From Xiphias gladius (lineage: Eukaryota; Chordata; Actinopteri; Istiophoriformes; Xiphiidae), in NCBI RefSeq assembly GCF_016859285.1, contig NC_053402.1:24756056-24820055 (forward strand): a stretch of 64,000 nt of DNA, in the 5' to 3' direction. The notes under the pieces were generated by a model. The model did no database searches and was not told the origin of the DNA. It was given only the letters and a program-made list of their open reading frames with translations. Shown one piece after another: positions 23,078 through 35,849 of the stretch. The position numbers and the translations under genes were made by a program. Positions within the stretch are counted from its first letter, which is position 1; each line of letters opens with the position of its first letter.

Positions 23078-23907
23078 CCACTGAGGTAGGGGATCCTGGT
23101 GGTCCAGCGCTGCGCGACCTTGAGCCGGATTTCAGAGGGAACGTTGTACCTTACCGCTGAAGGGGCCGCATCTCTTCATGTGCTCCCTACCTGGACGGAA
23201 TCAGTAAAAAACGGTTAAATTGGCGAGTTTCTGAGCCACATCTGGCATGTGGAACTTTAGAGGGTAGGAGCAGCGGGTCGACGGGTGCGGGGAGGGACCT
23301 GCGTGTTGAGGACTGGCTCTAAATGACCAGCTCAGCAAGTTGAACTCTCGCTCCATGAAGTTGCTGAATCGCTCTATGTGCTCTGGGATGAGTAGATAAA
23401 AAAAGGCCAAATTCTAAATAGGGTCTGGCATATAGAACCTTGAATGTAGGCAGAGGTGGCAGATCGAGTGTCGAGGATCTTTTCATTCAGCCAATCAAGT
23501 TTCCTCTCAGAACCTTTTTTCTTTTCCTTCTTAACTGTCCTGTGTGCGTTGGCTGTGGGCGGTCGCGGCCCAAGCGTGACTCAGAGGCTGGTTTTTATTA
23601 CCGACAGGAGCCTTAACTGTTTGTTCACCACGGGCCGAATTGGAGAGAGGTCGTTTACTTAGTGATTGGCGGTTGCGGGATCGTTTTATCCGCACTCTAC
23701 TGTCCACCAATCAGTAGACACGTTGAATAAGTCAATTCCTGAATGACATCTGGCACCGGGAACTTCACAATGTAGGATTTGTGTTTAGATGTTTGATTTA
23801 CTCAGTTAAATGAACTGTTTTTTTTGTTTTGTTTTATTAGAACTTTATTTGCACATGATAATAAAAAGAAAATACAGCAGACATGACCTCCTGTTTTTCC
23901 AACGCAG

Positions 23908-24290
23908 AGCAACTCGGACGGCTTATCCCGGACACCGACCACGGCCTCCTTGGCGACAGAACGAGACGTGCAAGACGGCAGGAGCGTCTTTGAGCTCCGA
24001 TGGGCGAGGTTCTACCTGGGCGCGAAGAGGAGCCCGCAGATCCAGATGTTGCAGCTGCAGCGAGGAGGGTCTTCATCGTCTTCCTCCTCCCTCCGACAGG
24101 CAGCAGACCGTGGCTCCTCGGCCCGTAGGTGTTGTAAAGCACTCACCTGTGGCGGAGTGCACCTGGTCCCTGGTTGGACCGTGATGGTGCACTGTGATTG
24201 TGGTGGTTGTAGTTGGATGATTTCTATATGTTGACAGGTTTTCAATGGATTTTTAAAGTGTTTTTACTATTAAACTTTTTTTTTTTCACT
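23908..24290 (+). other. Probable 3' noncoding exon of nupr1
   Basis: Eight bases after the nupr1 stop codon lies CTGAG|GTAGGG, a plausible donor (exon 2 end 23085). CCAACGCAG at 23899-23907 after a T-rich run is a matching acceptor. An ATTAAA signal lies at 24269-24274. Mammalian NUPR1 also has a 3' UTR intron after the stop, as I recall it. The stop is so close to the junction that nonsense-mediated decay is not expected. Inferred model. Confidence 0.4.
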
Positions 24291-24374
24291 TTTGGATCAT
24301 GTAGGTAAAATTCTTGAACGGCTGCTTGTTTTAGCAGTGAAATATAAAAAGAATTGTCTTACTAAATGTCTCCT

Positions 24375-25000
24375 GTCAGAGCGGTGGTCCTCGATATTTT
24401 GGACTTGCTGCCCCCCCCCACCCCGAGCTGAATAAAATGCAATAAAAGAATAGTGCTGTCATACGTGTGAAGATGTGCTTTGTTTCATTAAGAACATCTA
24501 ATAAGTAAAAATGTACATAAAACAAATGATATCTGCCACAATACATTGACAACACAAACGCTGCCACTAGCAGCATGGAGTCTGCCACGTGTACTGTGTG
24601 TCTGTGTGGTGGCCCCGTTTAACTGGCCAGGACCACCACAGGTATTACAGCTCATCCTCGGGGGAGCACGGAGGTGCGGCGCAGAACCCACCACAATCCA
24701 TCCAACGGCTGTCGGGACATTTCGCTCGAAACCGCGACGAAAAGTCCAAGGTCCACCAAGCGGAGTCTCCCGGACTCGCCAGCTGGGACCAAAGCGGCGG
24801 CTCGACGGACCATCGTCGCTGCTGTAGCCGTAATGAGCGCTGCGTCGTTCCCTTCCTGTGACCCCCCCCCACACTGGGAATCGCCGCGTCACACTGTTGA
24901 ACACTCGTGTATGAAAACCTGGGTTAAATTCTTAATGTAGCGTAGCTAGACGCACACTGTAGACCGCAACACGTCACAATGAAGACCGTATGTTTTGAGT
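24375..25000. repeat. Probable dispersed repeat, unnamed
   Basis: Includes a C-run near 24413-24420, acacgtgtactgtgtgtc-like words and a GC-rich central part with long open frames on both strands but no recognised protein. The structure suggests a degenerate mobile element. This is not demonstrated. Confidence 0.25.
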
Positions 25001-27035
25001 GTAAATTTAGAAACTACAGCTGTTTACAAAAATAGTGGAGTAAAAGTTTATTTTAAACAGACGTTGCCAAGTAAGGAAAGAATGCCTGTGGAGTTCTGGT
25101 TGAATAATAAGTTCCCACCTCTGTTCATGGGGGTGCAGCCCTTAAGCCCTCAGCGTTTGAGCTCAGGGTGGTTTACAGGTTTCTGGGAGATTTCGCTGCC
25201 GATGGTTTGTCACAGAACGGAAATCAGAAATACGCAGGTCCTGTAATACTCTGCAGAGGTTCTGCAGGACCCGCAGGCCTGTAGAACTCAGACCTGCAGG
25301 GTGTGAAGCTGGGCTCCACCAGCAGGTGGCAGCGACTGCCTTAACAATCCCGAGACTTCAAACGTGAGCCCGAGCTCACCGCAGAGCGCGTGAAGGACTT
25401 TCACAAGATCACACGAGCCTTGAAGGACCGGTGTTGAGTGAGTTTGCACTTCCCCGGCGCCGCCGCTGATTGGATGACGGAGCTCGTCGCGCTTTGGCCA
25501 CCGTCAGACCGTCTCAGTCGTCAGTTCTGCTGTGTCAGGGCTGCAGTTCTAGAAAAGGAGCCTCCGCAACAGTCTGGAGTTACATAACTCAGACAAACTC
25601 CGACCGCAGAGCTCAGACCGGACGTCGGGATGCACCTGAAGGGGCCAAAGGGGGGATGCAACTACATTTTCAATCAGAGAGTAACATTTTAACGGTGGGT
25701 CTTTGAGGTGAACGCACCTCGTTTGGCTGTTACCACTCAAACCTGACGCTTTCCCATAATCCGTCATGAGAGCAGTTGCAGGCCGGAGATCAGGTTCATG
25801 TCATTCATCAGTCTTTGGGTCTAAGTTTGTCCGAACAAGCGGCATTTTTACAACCCGCTGTGAAATCATGGCCGCGTTAACCTCCTGCGGGGTCCTGGGG
25901 CGAACGTGTCTTGTTCGGCCCCCGCTGACCCCCATTAAACGCTACGTTAACTCGGGCCTCAGGGAATAATGATGGTTATTTCTCACCGTTTTCTGACATT
26001 TCATAGAATAAACAGTCGATCGATTATTAAAGCGGCGGATCAGCTGACGAAGATAAATGTCGGTCGCAGCCCCGCAGTTCTCCCGTGATGGAATAATACG
26101 ACCTTTGAAACACACGTTTAATCAGTCGTCATTTACGAAACCGGGGCCACTAATCTGCCATTAATTAAATTATGTCGACGATGTCGATGAACCTGGGGCA
26201 TCTGGGGGGTCAGTTGCCCGCGCTATGCCCCCCCCCCCCGGTAATCCAAGCCCCGTGTGAAATAAACTGAGGTTAAGTAGCGATTGCAGTTTCAAGTGTT
26301 TCTCCGAATTAAAGCAGCGCTTCTGCCTCCACGTCCTTCCTGAGGAGGGTGAACATTTTGGTAGTGATTTTGTTCTATTCGAGCCATATCTCCTCCCCCT
26401 GCATCAGGATACACTGTAAAAACTCCCCGTGGCTGTTTCAACATACTCGTTAATGCAGCGAATAGTGTGGAAATGTTGGAACAGAAAATCCATCGAGCGA
26501 ACGCGGAAAACAAGGATCGAAATGTAAAGTACGGAGCTGACGGTCCCCAGAAGAACAAAACTGCTTTCTCCAGAGAAGACGACAGAAAACCAGCAGAACT
26601 CGTAAAGTAAAAGTTATTAAATCAAGAAAAAGCCCAAAGGACAAAAAAGGATTTTAGGGTCTTTTTTTTTTTTTTTTTTTAAAGATGCAGCTGATTTGTT
26701 TCTCTCTGAGTCGCGGAGCAACAGCAACAAAAAGCACCAGTCAGAAGTCCTGAATACCTGAGGCTCCGTCAAGAGGTCAAAGGTCAACAAGCGTCTTAAA
26801 ATACAGAGATGCCAACCTTGACTCCGAGAAATGATGTTTATATACAAATAAACCGCAACAGCAAGTAAGTTTTTTAGGAGACGTAATTGTGACTGGATCA
26901 CGAGGAGGAAATTTTAACTTACGTATCCGAAGAGTCGCATGTACGTTGAAACTGAATCTTTCAGTTCAAAGACGACATATTTGTTATATCTGATCCGCCT
27001 CTAGTGAGTCCAGCGTCATTAAACTGGTTTACGGT
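25001..27035. other. Intergenic, no gene recognised
   Basis: Short open frames only. It holds a C-run near 26229, a T-run at about 26664-26681 and scattered AT-rich sequence. No exon pairs or RNA genes were found. Confidence 0.5.
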
Positions 27036-27039
27036 TCTG

Positions 27040-27240
27040 TTCAGACTCTCACAGCACCTGGTTCAGGTTCGGGAAAGACCCCGGTCTGGTTTAATCCAGG
27101 AAAAGGTCACGGTGGCTTTAGACACAACCCGTTCATTTACACCGAACCAAAACCTCCATCTTTCCTGAGCCTGAACCAGAGAGCCGTTGCTGTCTAAACC
27201 ACAGCTGGGACTCTGGATCTGAACCTGGTCTCTGGTGTCA
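27040..27240. repeat. Dispersed repeat, copy related to 59980-60180
   Basis: Shares ctcacagcacctggttcagg, ctggtctggtttaatcca-type words and ttcatttacac.gaaccaaaacc with 59980-60180 in the same order and orientation, at roughly 85 percent by eye. Family not named. Confidence 0.75.
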
Positions 27241-27361
27241 CAGTCGTGCGTTTCCTACAAAACGTATTTGCAGTCAAGTCAGATAGAAAGGTCATTTCTA
27301 GGAGACAGGGCTGGAGATGAACATGTGGCGCCTTGTTGACGCCTTGAGTCAGGCTTCGAAA

Positions 27362-27964
27362 TCACTCCGGAAACGGAGCCCAAACTGTGTCCAGACGGGA
27401 TCTAGGTTTGGTTTTCGTTAAACGCCTTGCTGCAGAGTTCTGGACTGGCCAGAGCGGAGACGGAGACTCGCTGAGGCAGGTGAACAAGAAAGCGGGTTGG
27501 AGGCTCTGTCTGATTCTTCCAATGTACCTGGACTGAACCAGCGACTTCACGTGGAGCTCAGACTGTAAGTTAGAGTCGGACCTCGGAAACGTTAGACCAA
27601 GCTCGCTGACCGCGTGCTCCCCGTGATTCCCCGCGGCCAGGTCCTGACATCGGGTGAGGGAGGCGCCTGAAACCGCGCCCTTGTACGTTGTCATCCGCGG
27701 CAGCCTCTCCTCAGCGGGCAGTGGCTGAATTTCAGTGACCTGCAGCGTAAACCCGAGGCGTTTGGTCCATCGACCATCTCGCTCTGCGCGAGCACAGACG
27801 CCGTGTTCCGCTCGGTTTGTGTCGCAGAGACCCGGTGGCGCCGGGAAGGTTCCCCACGCTGTCGTTTCTCGTATCAGTTCTTCAGCCCAGTCAGACCACA
27901 GCCGAGGGACACCACTCTTTGTTCGTCTACATGCTGTCGCGTATCCGTTTCTCAGGACAGACAA
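27362..27964 (-). other. 200-codon open frame of unclear status, probably repeat-derived
   Basis: An unusually long minus-strand frame lies between two dispersed repeats. The product shows no domain I recognise. The plus-strand sequence (ctgcagagttctggac and nearby words) resembles the 3' untranslated region of teleost L2-type LINEs. I favour a chance frame in repeat DNA. Confidence 0.2.
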
Positions 27965-28049
27965 AAAACCTTGTCACGTGAGGTTGACTACAGGTATTTC
28001 TCTTGTTTCTGGACTACATTAGTTTCCCTTCAGTCAAACTGTCCCATTA

Positions 28050-28300
28050 AAAGCTGCCGAATCAGCTGTGACCAGCTCCCGTTCACAGTGTAGCCGTGGA
28101 CGTACAGACAACCGTCACTGGGTCACTGTGACACTGAAGGAAACCTAAAAACCTGAGGATTCTGAGTGAAGTTCTGCAGCCTCTGGAGCAGGGATCATGA
28201 CGTCCTCAGGAAGTGGACGTCTCACTGAATCATATCAACACCTGTCTCGTGTCTGTGTGTTCAGATCTGACCGAGTTAGGACTCTGAGAAGGAGGAAGAT
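28050..28300. repeat. Dispersed repeat, copy related to 40120-40390
   Basis: Ordered shared words are cagtgtagccgtgga / cagtgtatccgtgga, aaacctaaaaacctga, gaagttctgcag-type, cgtgtctgtgtg and ctgagtta.gactc. The two copies align over about 260 bases. Family not named. Confidence 0.7.
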
Positions 28301-28309
28301 TTCTGACTC

Positions 28310-29100
28310 TAATTCACCCCACATGGTATCTCTGCCCCCCCCACATTCATCTGAGGGATCTCAGATCAGTATTTGATTCATCTAAATGAAAACAGTGTTT
28401 GAGCGTGACGCTGCAGTTTTTAGTCTGCCACTGGGCTTACGTACCGGGTAAAGTGATGAAACGGGCTGGAGTAAATACCTCAGTGTCCCTGCGTGTCCCG
28501 GTCTCACGTTGACTTCAACCTGTCACTGTTGTTTTGGTTTTCTTCCTTGTGTGCAGGTGTTTACTAAAGAATAAAACCCCACCATGAAACCCTGAGACAC
28601 TTGACATGACACTGGAGATTTATGTCCGACACCTGAACGCACCGTCGGTTTTGTCCCCGTGAGGACGGGTGGAGGAGCAGGTTGGACACAGTCACAGGTT
28701 TTTGTGAAGGAGCTCCCGGTTCGTGACGACGGCTGGCTGTGATCTGAGCCGGGCCCCCTCGGTCTATTTCTGTTTAATCCCGACTTACCGTTTGGCTCCC
28801 GGGGTTTGGCGGCGCGTTGTACTGACGCTGTCGAGTAAATCTGCCGTCGCCTCGACAAACAGGAAGCAGAACGGTTCGAATCCGCCGTGCACCTGCAGCC
28901 CGGACGCGGCCGCCAGCGGGATTTGGCTCCGACGCGGAAACGGGGATCAGGAGGATCCGGCACGGCAACTTCAAAACGGTGTTACGTAAGCGGCTTCACC
29001 AAACGACCTCCAATTCAACGTGTCTGTACCAGCGTCTCACACACACCGTCGCCTCCCCCTCCCCCCTCTGCAGAGGAGATACCGGTGCTTTTAGAAACTC
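28310..29100. other. Intergenic, no gene recognised
   Basis: The GC-rich right part contains open frames on both strands without recognised similarity. See the rejected tRNA-like B box at 28873. Confidence 0.4.
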
Positions 29101-29105
29101 CCCTG

Positions 29106-29118
29106 GTTGCCTAGCAAC
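29106..29118. promoter_or_regulatory. X-box-like RFX motif (GTTGCCTAGCAAC)
   Basis: A 13-base match to GTNRCC-N-RGYAAC, the palindromic site of RFX factors, which control ciliary and some neuronal genes. No ciliary gene is recognised beside it, so function is unproven. Confidence 0.35.
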
Positions 29119-29744
29119 TAGTCCTCAGGATCGCCAGAAGAGACCACAGATTTGTCTGTTATGAGTGTGTAATATGATATGCTTTTCTGTGCGTAGGCGT
29201 GTGCGAGCGCGTGCTTCGCGGTTCCGTGGCGGTATGTCTCTTTCGTACGGCGTCTCGCACCGGACGCGCTTAGGTGAAGGCAGCATCGGGGCGTCTCGGC
29301 CGTGGAATAGGCCCCAAAGTTCCCTCTCTCACAAACCCTAAATTCGGTCGTAGAGTTCAGACTACCTGTATTTCGTTTGTGGGGATATCGTGTGTCCTTT
29401 ACCACTGTTCCTTTCCTTTTTATATAAACTGAACTGATTTCTCTCCCGTTGGACTTCTCTGCATCCCACAGTCTATGTCCAGCGCCGATGTACGGTGCCG
29501 AAGCAGGGAGCAGCGTCCGGCCCGAAGGAGCCTGTAGGCGGCGGGTCCCCCCCCCCCGGGTACGACCCACAGGAGCCGTAAACCGCGGTGCGAGTGTCCG
29601 CACGGGACCATAAGAAACGTGCCAGGAGACGGGTTGTGTGACGCGTTCGCGTAACTGCGGAATGACCCGGATCTCGCAGGACCCTCGGCACATAGCTGAG
29701 GTGAACTTTGACCCCAAGGGAGAAATTGGCAGCAGGAAGAACAA
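29118..29744 (-). other. 208-codon open frame in CpG-rich sequence, unrecognised
   Basis: A minus-strand frame from ATG 29744 to a stop next to the X-box motif. The product has Arg-rich and Ser/Thr-rich segments and no domain I know. The region is CpG-rich and holds a plus-strand TATATAA at 29421 and a C-run near 29549. It could be a CpG-preserved element such as an LTR or a chance frame. I do not call it a gene. Confidence 0.2.
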
Positions 29745-29979
29745 TCAAGAATTTCAAACCGCCGCCGTACAGCAGGCCCAAAGGCTCGTGTCAAAGCGAC
29801 GTAACACGACGCCGAGGAGCCCCCCCCCACGTGATATACTTGAGTTTCACACGAGAAAGTGTTGTATTGTTCAAAACCGCTGAATGAAAACTACTGACCT
29901 CAGAACAAATTCCCTGCTGCTGCCACAGGCGACCGCGTCCCATATGTGACACCTGTTGCTTTTAATAAAGTGAACGTTG

Positions 29980-30020
29980 GTGTGTGTGTGTGTGCGTGTG
30001 TGTGTGTGCGTGTGTGTGAG
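29980..30020. repeat. (GT)n microsatellite with GC interruptions
   Basis: Tracts of GT are separated by single GCGT steps. They form the left edge of the adjoining dispersed repeat. Confidence 0.9.
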
Positions 30021-30250
30021 TGTACTTGCACTTCTAGTTTTGTGAGGACCAGTTTGAGTTATAGACCGCACGGATTGAGGACCTTTTAGGAAAGTGAGGA
30101 CGTTTTGTCCGGTCCTCGCACCTTCAAAGGGGCTGTTTGATGGATTAAGACCCGGTTTTTAGGGTTCACGTTTGAATCAGGTTTAGGCCAGGGTCCGGGT
30201 AAAGGGTTGGGTTTTGGAGGTCCCCACTTTGATAGGTAGACATCAGCCAG
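30021..30250. repeat. Dispersed teleost repeat ('gtgaggaccagtttgagtt' family)
   Basis: Contains gaggaccagtttgagttatag, gaggacgttttg, ccggtcctcgcaccttcaaagg and runs derived from ttagggtt. The element is very frequent in teleosts and usually abuts GT microsatellites, as here on both sides. Formal name not known to me. Confidence 0.6.
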
Positions 30251-30418
30251 GGTTGACAATTTTTAAAAGACAATTAAAGACGAAGTTTCGCTCTTATAAT
30301 ATGAAACAAGACCTTAAATTAAAAACTTGTCCTTCTTTTTTTTGTTTTTTCAAAATGACTAGAAATCGTGGTCCCCACTTGGTTAGCAGAGCCTGACAGT
30401 CCACTGTTGGTAAGGCAG

Positions 30419-30420
<2 letters not shown>

Positions 30421-30501
<81 letters not shown>
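30421..30501. repeat. (GT)32 followed by (GA)n compound microsatellite
   Basis: Uninterrupted GT from 30421 to about 30484, then GA to about 30501. Confidence 0.98.
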
Positions 30502-30502
<1 letters not shown>

Positions 30503-30634
30503 CAGAGGCAGAGAGATCTCGTCTTCCTATACTTAAAGGCCAAGTATCACAGGTATATAAAGATAAAGGAAAATCACACATGGTGGGGACATTTACCAGC
30601 TTCCTCCTTTTTTATGGAGTTGGTTTGAGAATTA

Positions 30635-30780
30635 AAAAAGTATTTAGATTCTCTACTCAAGTAAAAGTGTTAATACCGAAATGTAAAAATACTCAATTAC
30701 AAGTAGAAATGCCAGAAGTACCGAAAGTACAGAAGCATCATCAGCAAAATGCAGTTAAAGTATCAGCAGTGACAGAAGAA
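30635..30780. repeat. Dispersed repeat (same family as 10425-10690)
   Basis: Contains ctcaagtaaaagtgttaata, aaaatactcaattacaagta and catcagcaaaatgcagttaaa, matching 52495-52650 in order. Confidence 0.6.
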
Positions 30781-30789
30781 AAATGATCC

Positions 30790-32240
30790 CGTTGAGTCTC
30801 ATATCATGACTGTATGTAACCTGCCGCAGGGGAGCGATCACCGGTGCTTCAGCATTTTACCGTCGTATTTGGTCGAGTTGGAAATAAACCCAACTGTTTT
30901 AGGAACAGCTTGGCAGGTTATTCTACATCGATCTATCACATTTTGTGCTTAAGTGGACACTAAGTTGGTCAGTGCATGTAGATCATGTACAGAGCAGCTG
31001 GTAACTACAGCTGTGAAATAAATGTCGAGGGGCTCTGAAGTGTGGTGGAAGTATAAAGTCGTATATAATGGTAGTAAATGAGTGAATGCTGCCTTCCTCC
31101 CCTGGTCTTGAGTCTAAGTTAAGGGTCGATAATCTCGTAAAGCAAATGCCGACAACATATCGACTCATTTCTCCACCGTGAAATCATTTTATACGAACTG
31201 GTCGATGGGTGAAAAAGAGACACGTCATGAAGGACTGTTAAAGGCTGAGAAGCAGCAGCAGCATTGCTCGTGACTTTCAGCGCAGGTCTTGGTTTCGGTC
31301 TGTTCTCCAGCAGGTAAGTCCCCTCTAAAACCACACGCTGTGGCCCTTCGTTGGATCCACTTTCAACTTTAGACAAAGCCGGGCCACGTGTTTGCCCCTG
31401 CTTCCTGTCTTTATGCTAAGCTGGGCCGACCCTCCATCTGAATGCATCACTTTCAGAAAGACAGCAGTTGAGCACAGCTTCCAAAATGTTGAGCAGTTTC
31501 TCTGTATTGCAAAAGTTTGTGCTTTGTGCGATTTCCGACGTCGTCAGGTTTGGCGTGATGCAGATGTTAGTTAGCGGAGCATTTCAACACTCGCAGGTGG
31601 AGCTGGTTCTAACTGCTTTAGTTACCGTCGGTTTCCAGCTGGGATAAATCTTGGTGTTCAAAAGATGATCGACAGAAAAAAGGAACTGGAAAAACCCACA
31701 TAGTTCTGCCACAGAAGGTTTTGCTTATTTTCTCCTACTCTCCTCTAAACAGTTTCCTCCTGTTTCCTGTTCAGTGACTGGACAATTTTACCCGTTTAAA
31801 AAAAAAAATAAAGCGAGGAAACTGACTTTTTGTGTGAACCAGTAGATGTATGCATTCAGTCAACAGGGGCCTCAAGTTCAACTATGCTTCATTTTAAAGA
31901 GTCGCGAGCTAAAAAGAAAAGAACTTACGGTAAATATTAATCCTCAAAGTAACCGGTACATATGGTGGTTAAATAAATGCAGTGGAGTACAATGGCAAAG
32001 TAACTTAGAATGGAAACCCAGGATGCCGCTTCCCATCACGGTAGATTTGATGGGAATGTGTGTGATGTAGAGTTCAAATCTTGGTCCACGTGCGGAGGGT
32101 TAGAGAGGGACCCGGGTCAGTTCGAGTCCTCGCCGGTGTGTCAGTACGAATGTGTGTGAGTGAGTCGGTGTGGTGTGGTCCCCAAAGGTCAGGACCGGCT
32201 CACACAGCCTGGGAGGTCTGTTGATAAAGAGGCCCGCAAC
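30790..32240. other. Intergenic, no gene recognised
   Basis: A repeat fragment at 31330-31440 carries ctgtctttatgctaag, related to 13700-13870. The rest shows nothing I can name. Confidence 0.45.
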
Positions 32241-32244
32241 TGAC

Positions 32245-32248
<4 letters not shown>

Positions 32249-32300
<52 letters not shown>
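32249..32300. repeat. (CA)26 microsatellite
   Basis: Uninterrupted CA array. Confidence 0.98.
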
Positions 32301-32302
<2 letters not shown>

Positions 32303-32309
32303 CTGTCAG

Positions 32310-35200
32310 CCGAGCCGGAGATGTAGGTACTGTTTGCCTCAGCTTTTCAAACCACATTTCCCCCAAACACAGAAATGCAGTTTAAGAAAAGCACAGGCAA
32401 AAACTAAGAACATTTCACAACACGCGCACAAACATTTACAAAGATGCTGCAACGCAAAACACAACCAAACACTGAAATGCTGCTTTCCGTGTTTGTAGCA
32501 CATCTGTGTGTTAGGTTGCGTTGTATCTCGTGTACCAGGCATTTTTTCTCAACGCTGCGCTTTGTGTTTCGGAATTGGCGGAGATGTTTTTGGGTTCGGA
32601 CTTGTTTGTGTTTTCTCTTTTTGCTTGTATTTTCCTGAACTGCGGCGCGTCGAGCCCTCAGGGCCGCCGTCAGCGTGTCTCTTTAAAGCCCCTCATCAGC
32701 AGCTGGGACACCCGGGGCGCCCTGATCTAACGCCTCTGACGGTCGTCAGAGTCTGCAGCCTGCAGCCTGCAGACATTCGGTTTGTTCCAGGCAAGTCGGA
32801 GCAGGTCACGATGAGCTGCAAAACGCAGAAGCGACCGGAAACTTAATTATTTCAGAAATTGCCATTCAGGTAGGTTATCTGCAGAGGCTGAAGAATGACT
32901 TCGTGCGAGAGCCTCATCTCCAGCTGTTAGGTGAATTTAGCTTCAAACTGAGGACGGGGGCTTCTGCAGCTCAATCGTCGGAGGACTGTAACGGAGAAAT
33001 AACCCGCACACACCGAAACACGGTGATGTGTGTGTAATGGTGATGGTGATTGCAACACCAGAGAACGATTCAGTCATAATATGCGAGACAATTCAGGATT
33101 TTCTATTGAAAGACAAGCGGCACAAACAGCCCTGCTCTGAGCTCCTGCACCGACTCTTCACACCGTACTTGTTCTGCTCAACCGGCTGGGAGACGTCATT
33201 TTCTTGGGCTAAGTTGTAAAACCCCACCTGTGAACCCCACACATCACGTCCGTTCCGAGGCACAGAACCCGGGGACTTCAGGAAAACACGATTAAAGCAG
33301 AGCGGGGGACGAGAACAAGTGGAAAATATTAAAAAAAGACAAAGTGATACAGATAAACAGTAGCTAACGGCACATGTGGGCGCCTGTAGAGTTTATCTTA
33401 CATTACTAACTGAATCCCACACGTGGATGAGAGTCATTTGTTGTTCCCATTTACATATGGCAGTAAAGAAATCGTAAATTTGTTCCTGAATGCATCACTG
33501 AGACACGCATGAAGGATTGGAAAAAGATTTACAAGTGGGAAAAAATCTAATAACACTGCAAGTTGCGTTGCACACTGTTGTTTAACTGGGATTTGTTGCC
33601 CTATCTGGACAGACTATTAAACGCATCAATCTGCATCTGGAAATCAATGAGGCCAATGCGCAGCGTGGAAGAGGAAATGACTGTGTCTGTCTCACAGCTC
33701 TGAGATAAAAGTCAGTGGAAATATGATGCTTTCTCTGCAAAGGGTAAATGTGTTTTACCAGTGTGAGAGTTTTCCTCATGCAGTTTATGAAACAACTCTT
33801 TATGTACGCAAGCCTCATTATACAGCCCCTTTGCATCTGTGAAGCTTAGTCAGAGTGTTAACCGACGACACCGGTTAATATTTGATTAAAATCTAGACGA
33901 AGGAACGTTTATTCCTCATCCAAACTCCTCTGGTACAAGCTGCACTAGACGCTTCTTTGTCTTTGTCTCGAAGTAAATGAACTGAACTCCTAAATGCAAC
34001 ACACACCTGTAGCACACGCGGTGCAAGCCACGCGAACAGAGCGAGCTGAGGGTACAGGAGCTGGGATGCGTTGACAAAAGGAAGAATCGCTGCTTCTCCT
34101 GGAGAACTGACGCATGTTGACGCTGGGAAACGGGACATTTTCAGTGTAAGAGCATATTTCTACATGCCAGTGATTGATATATTTAATGCCTGGCTGTGAA
34201 CCAAAGTTCCTTTGGGTCCAGCTGTCACCCTGCTTACATCAGGACCCACGGCTGGATTACTGAACTAGACACAAAGCGACTGCAGTGAGGTGCAGAATGA
34301 CCACGGAGAGACGCAGAATGACTGCAAAACGAAAAAAGACCAGAGACCTCAAAGAGACATAAAACAATCGAAAAGTGATGCGAAATGACTACAAATCTCT
34401 TTCAGTCTGGGGGTCCTATATTTTACCTGCGTGTGCCCAGGGACCCGTTGTCTTCCAATCCGTCCGTTGGTGTTTGAGAGGACCTTAAGAGAAGATTTTA
34501 CTTTTAGAATTGTTGATTTCATGGGATGGAAGAGAAACGTGACCTGTTTTTACGCAAAAACAGGCGCAACGCGAGGGAAATATGAAATTATTTCAATCCT
34601 TAACACAAATAACACAAACAGGATTAACACAAATAACAAAGTGCAACAGACAAAATAATATCTCAGTTCCAAAATCCTGGAGGAGTTTGCAGACTATGAT
34701 TTTGTTGTTATAGTCAACAGGAATAATATGGTCGTATTATTTAAAGAGACGTAAAAACAAGTCTGTGCACGGAAACCAAACACAAGAAAAAAGCTCCTTG
34801 GAAATCAGTTGTTTTCTCCAGTGCTCTCATTTCTTGTGTTTTGACAGGAAGCTGTAATGAATCGCAATTTTCTGTAAAAAAAAAAAAAAAATCCTTAACC
34901 AGTGCAGCTTTATAAAATCTCTGAGGTGCAACTGTGAGTCTACAAAGAGCCGAGAAGCAACGGCGTCTGAAAATGGAGAGGAAACACGGCACGAGAGGAA
35001 GAGTCTGAGTAAAAAAAATAACGAGGCTCAGAGGGAGCCAGCGAACATCAAAGTGGACGAGGCTCGTCGTCTCAGGATGACCCGGCCGCAGACCCTCAGG
35101 GGTCTTCAGAGTCAGCCTCGCCGCCGTAGCAGCACCACATGGCTCTTTAGGCTGCTGTAAACACCGCTCACTCACAAATACACGATTACACAAGCACGCT
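32310..35200. other. Intergenic, no gene recognised
   Basis: Only short frames occur. It holds repeated cacaaataac words near 34600 and an A-run at about 34875-34890. No exon, RNA gene or named repeat is supported. Confidence 0.45.
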
Positions 35201-35205
35201 TGCAC

Positions 35206-35207
<2 letters not shown>

Positions 35208-35241
<34 letters not shown>
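35208..35241. repeat. (AC)n microsatellite
   Basis: About 17 AC units. Confidence 0.97.
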
Positions 35242-35243
<2 letters not shown>

Positions 35244-35849
35244 TTGTTAACTGATGTTGGTGGTTAAATTACAGGTTCATCAGATCATTATCAGCTACTT
35301 AAGCGGCGGAGGGCAGAGCATCCACCCGCCGACGGACCAAGGGGGAAGATAAAGTGGAACTACAGCCTTTGTGTTTGTCTGCAGAGAGCGTCTAAAGATT
35401 TACTCACCTGGTGAGAAACAGAAGCAGGAAGAGAGAGGAGGACAAAAAGGAAGGCTGACACTACAGTCGAGGCGACGCCTTCTAATATCTTGTCTGGACA
35501 ATCCGTCCAAAACCCAAGGATATTAAAAGAGAAGAAAAAGATAACAAAGATGGAAGATTTAAAAAAAACCAATGCTCTTGTTATGCTGGTGAGGACAGTC
35601 TCCGACCAGAAAACACGTGAAATATCCTGGGTTTCCACGTCATATTTTTCCCAGGAAAAGTGAGTGGATTTAGCCAAGAATTCCCAGGAAATGCTGCAAT
35701 GCACTTATGCAGTTTTTTTACAAATGGAGCCCTAATTAATCTCCGTCGGGCCGTGGCTACACAGACGATGCACTTCGCTCTTCCACTCTCCACTCTGCCG
35801 GTTTCAGTCTTTCAAAACCAGATGTCGAACCCGGCTGCAGGGACTTGAT

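Noticed and set aside
28873..28883. GGTTCGAATCC, a perfect tRNA B-box word
   Set aside because: The T stem pairs over only three bases, and no A box or acceptor stem is found at the right distance.
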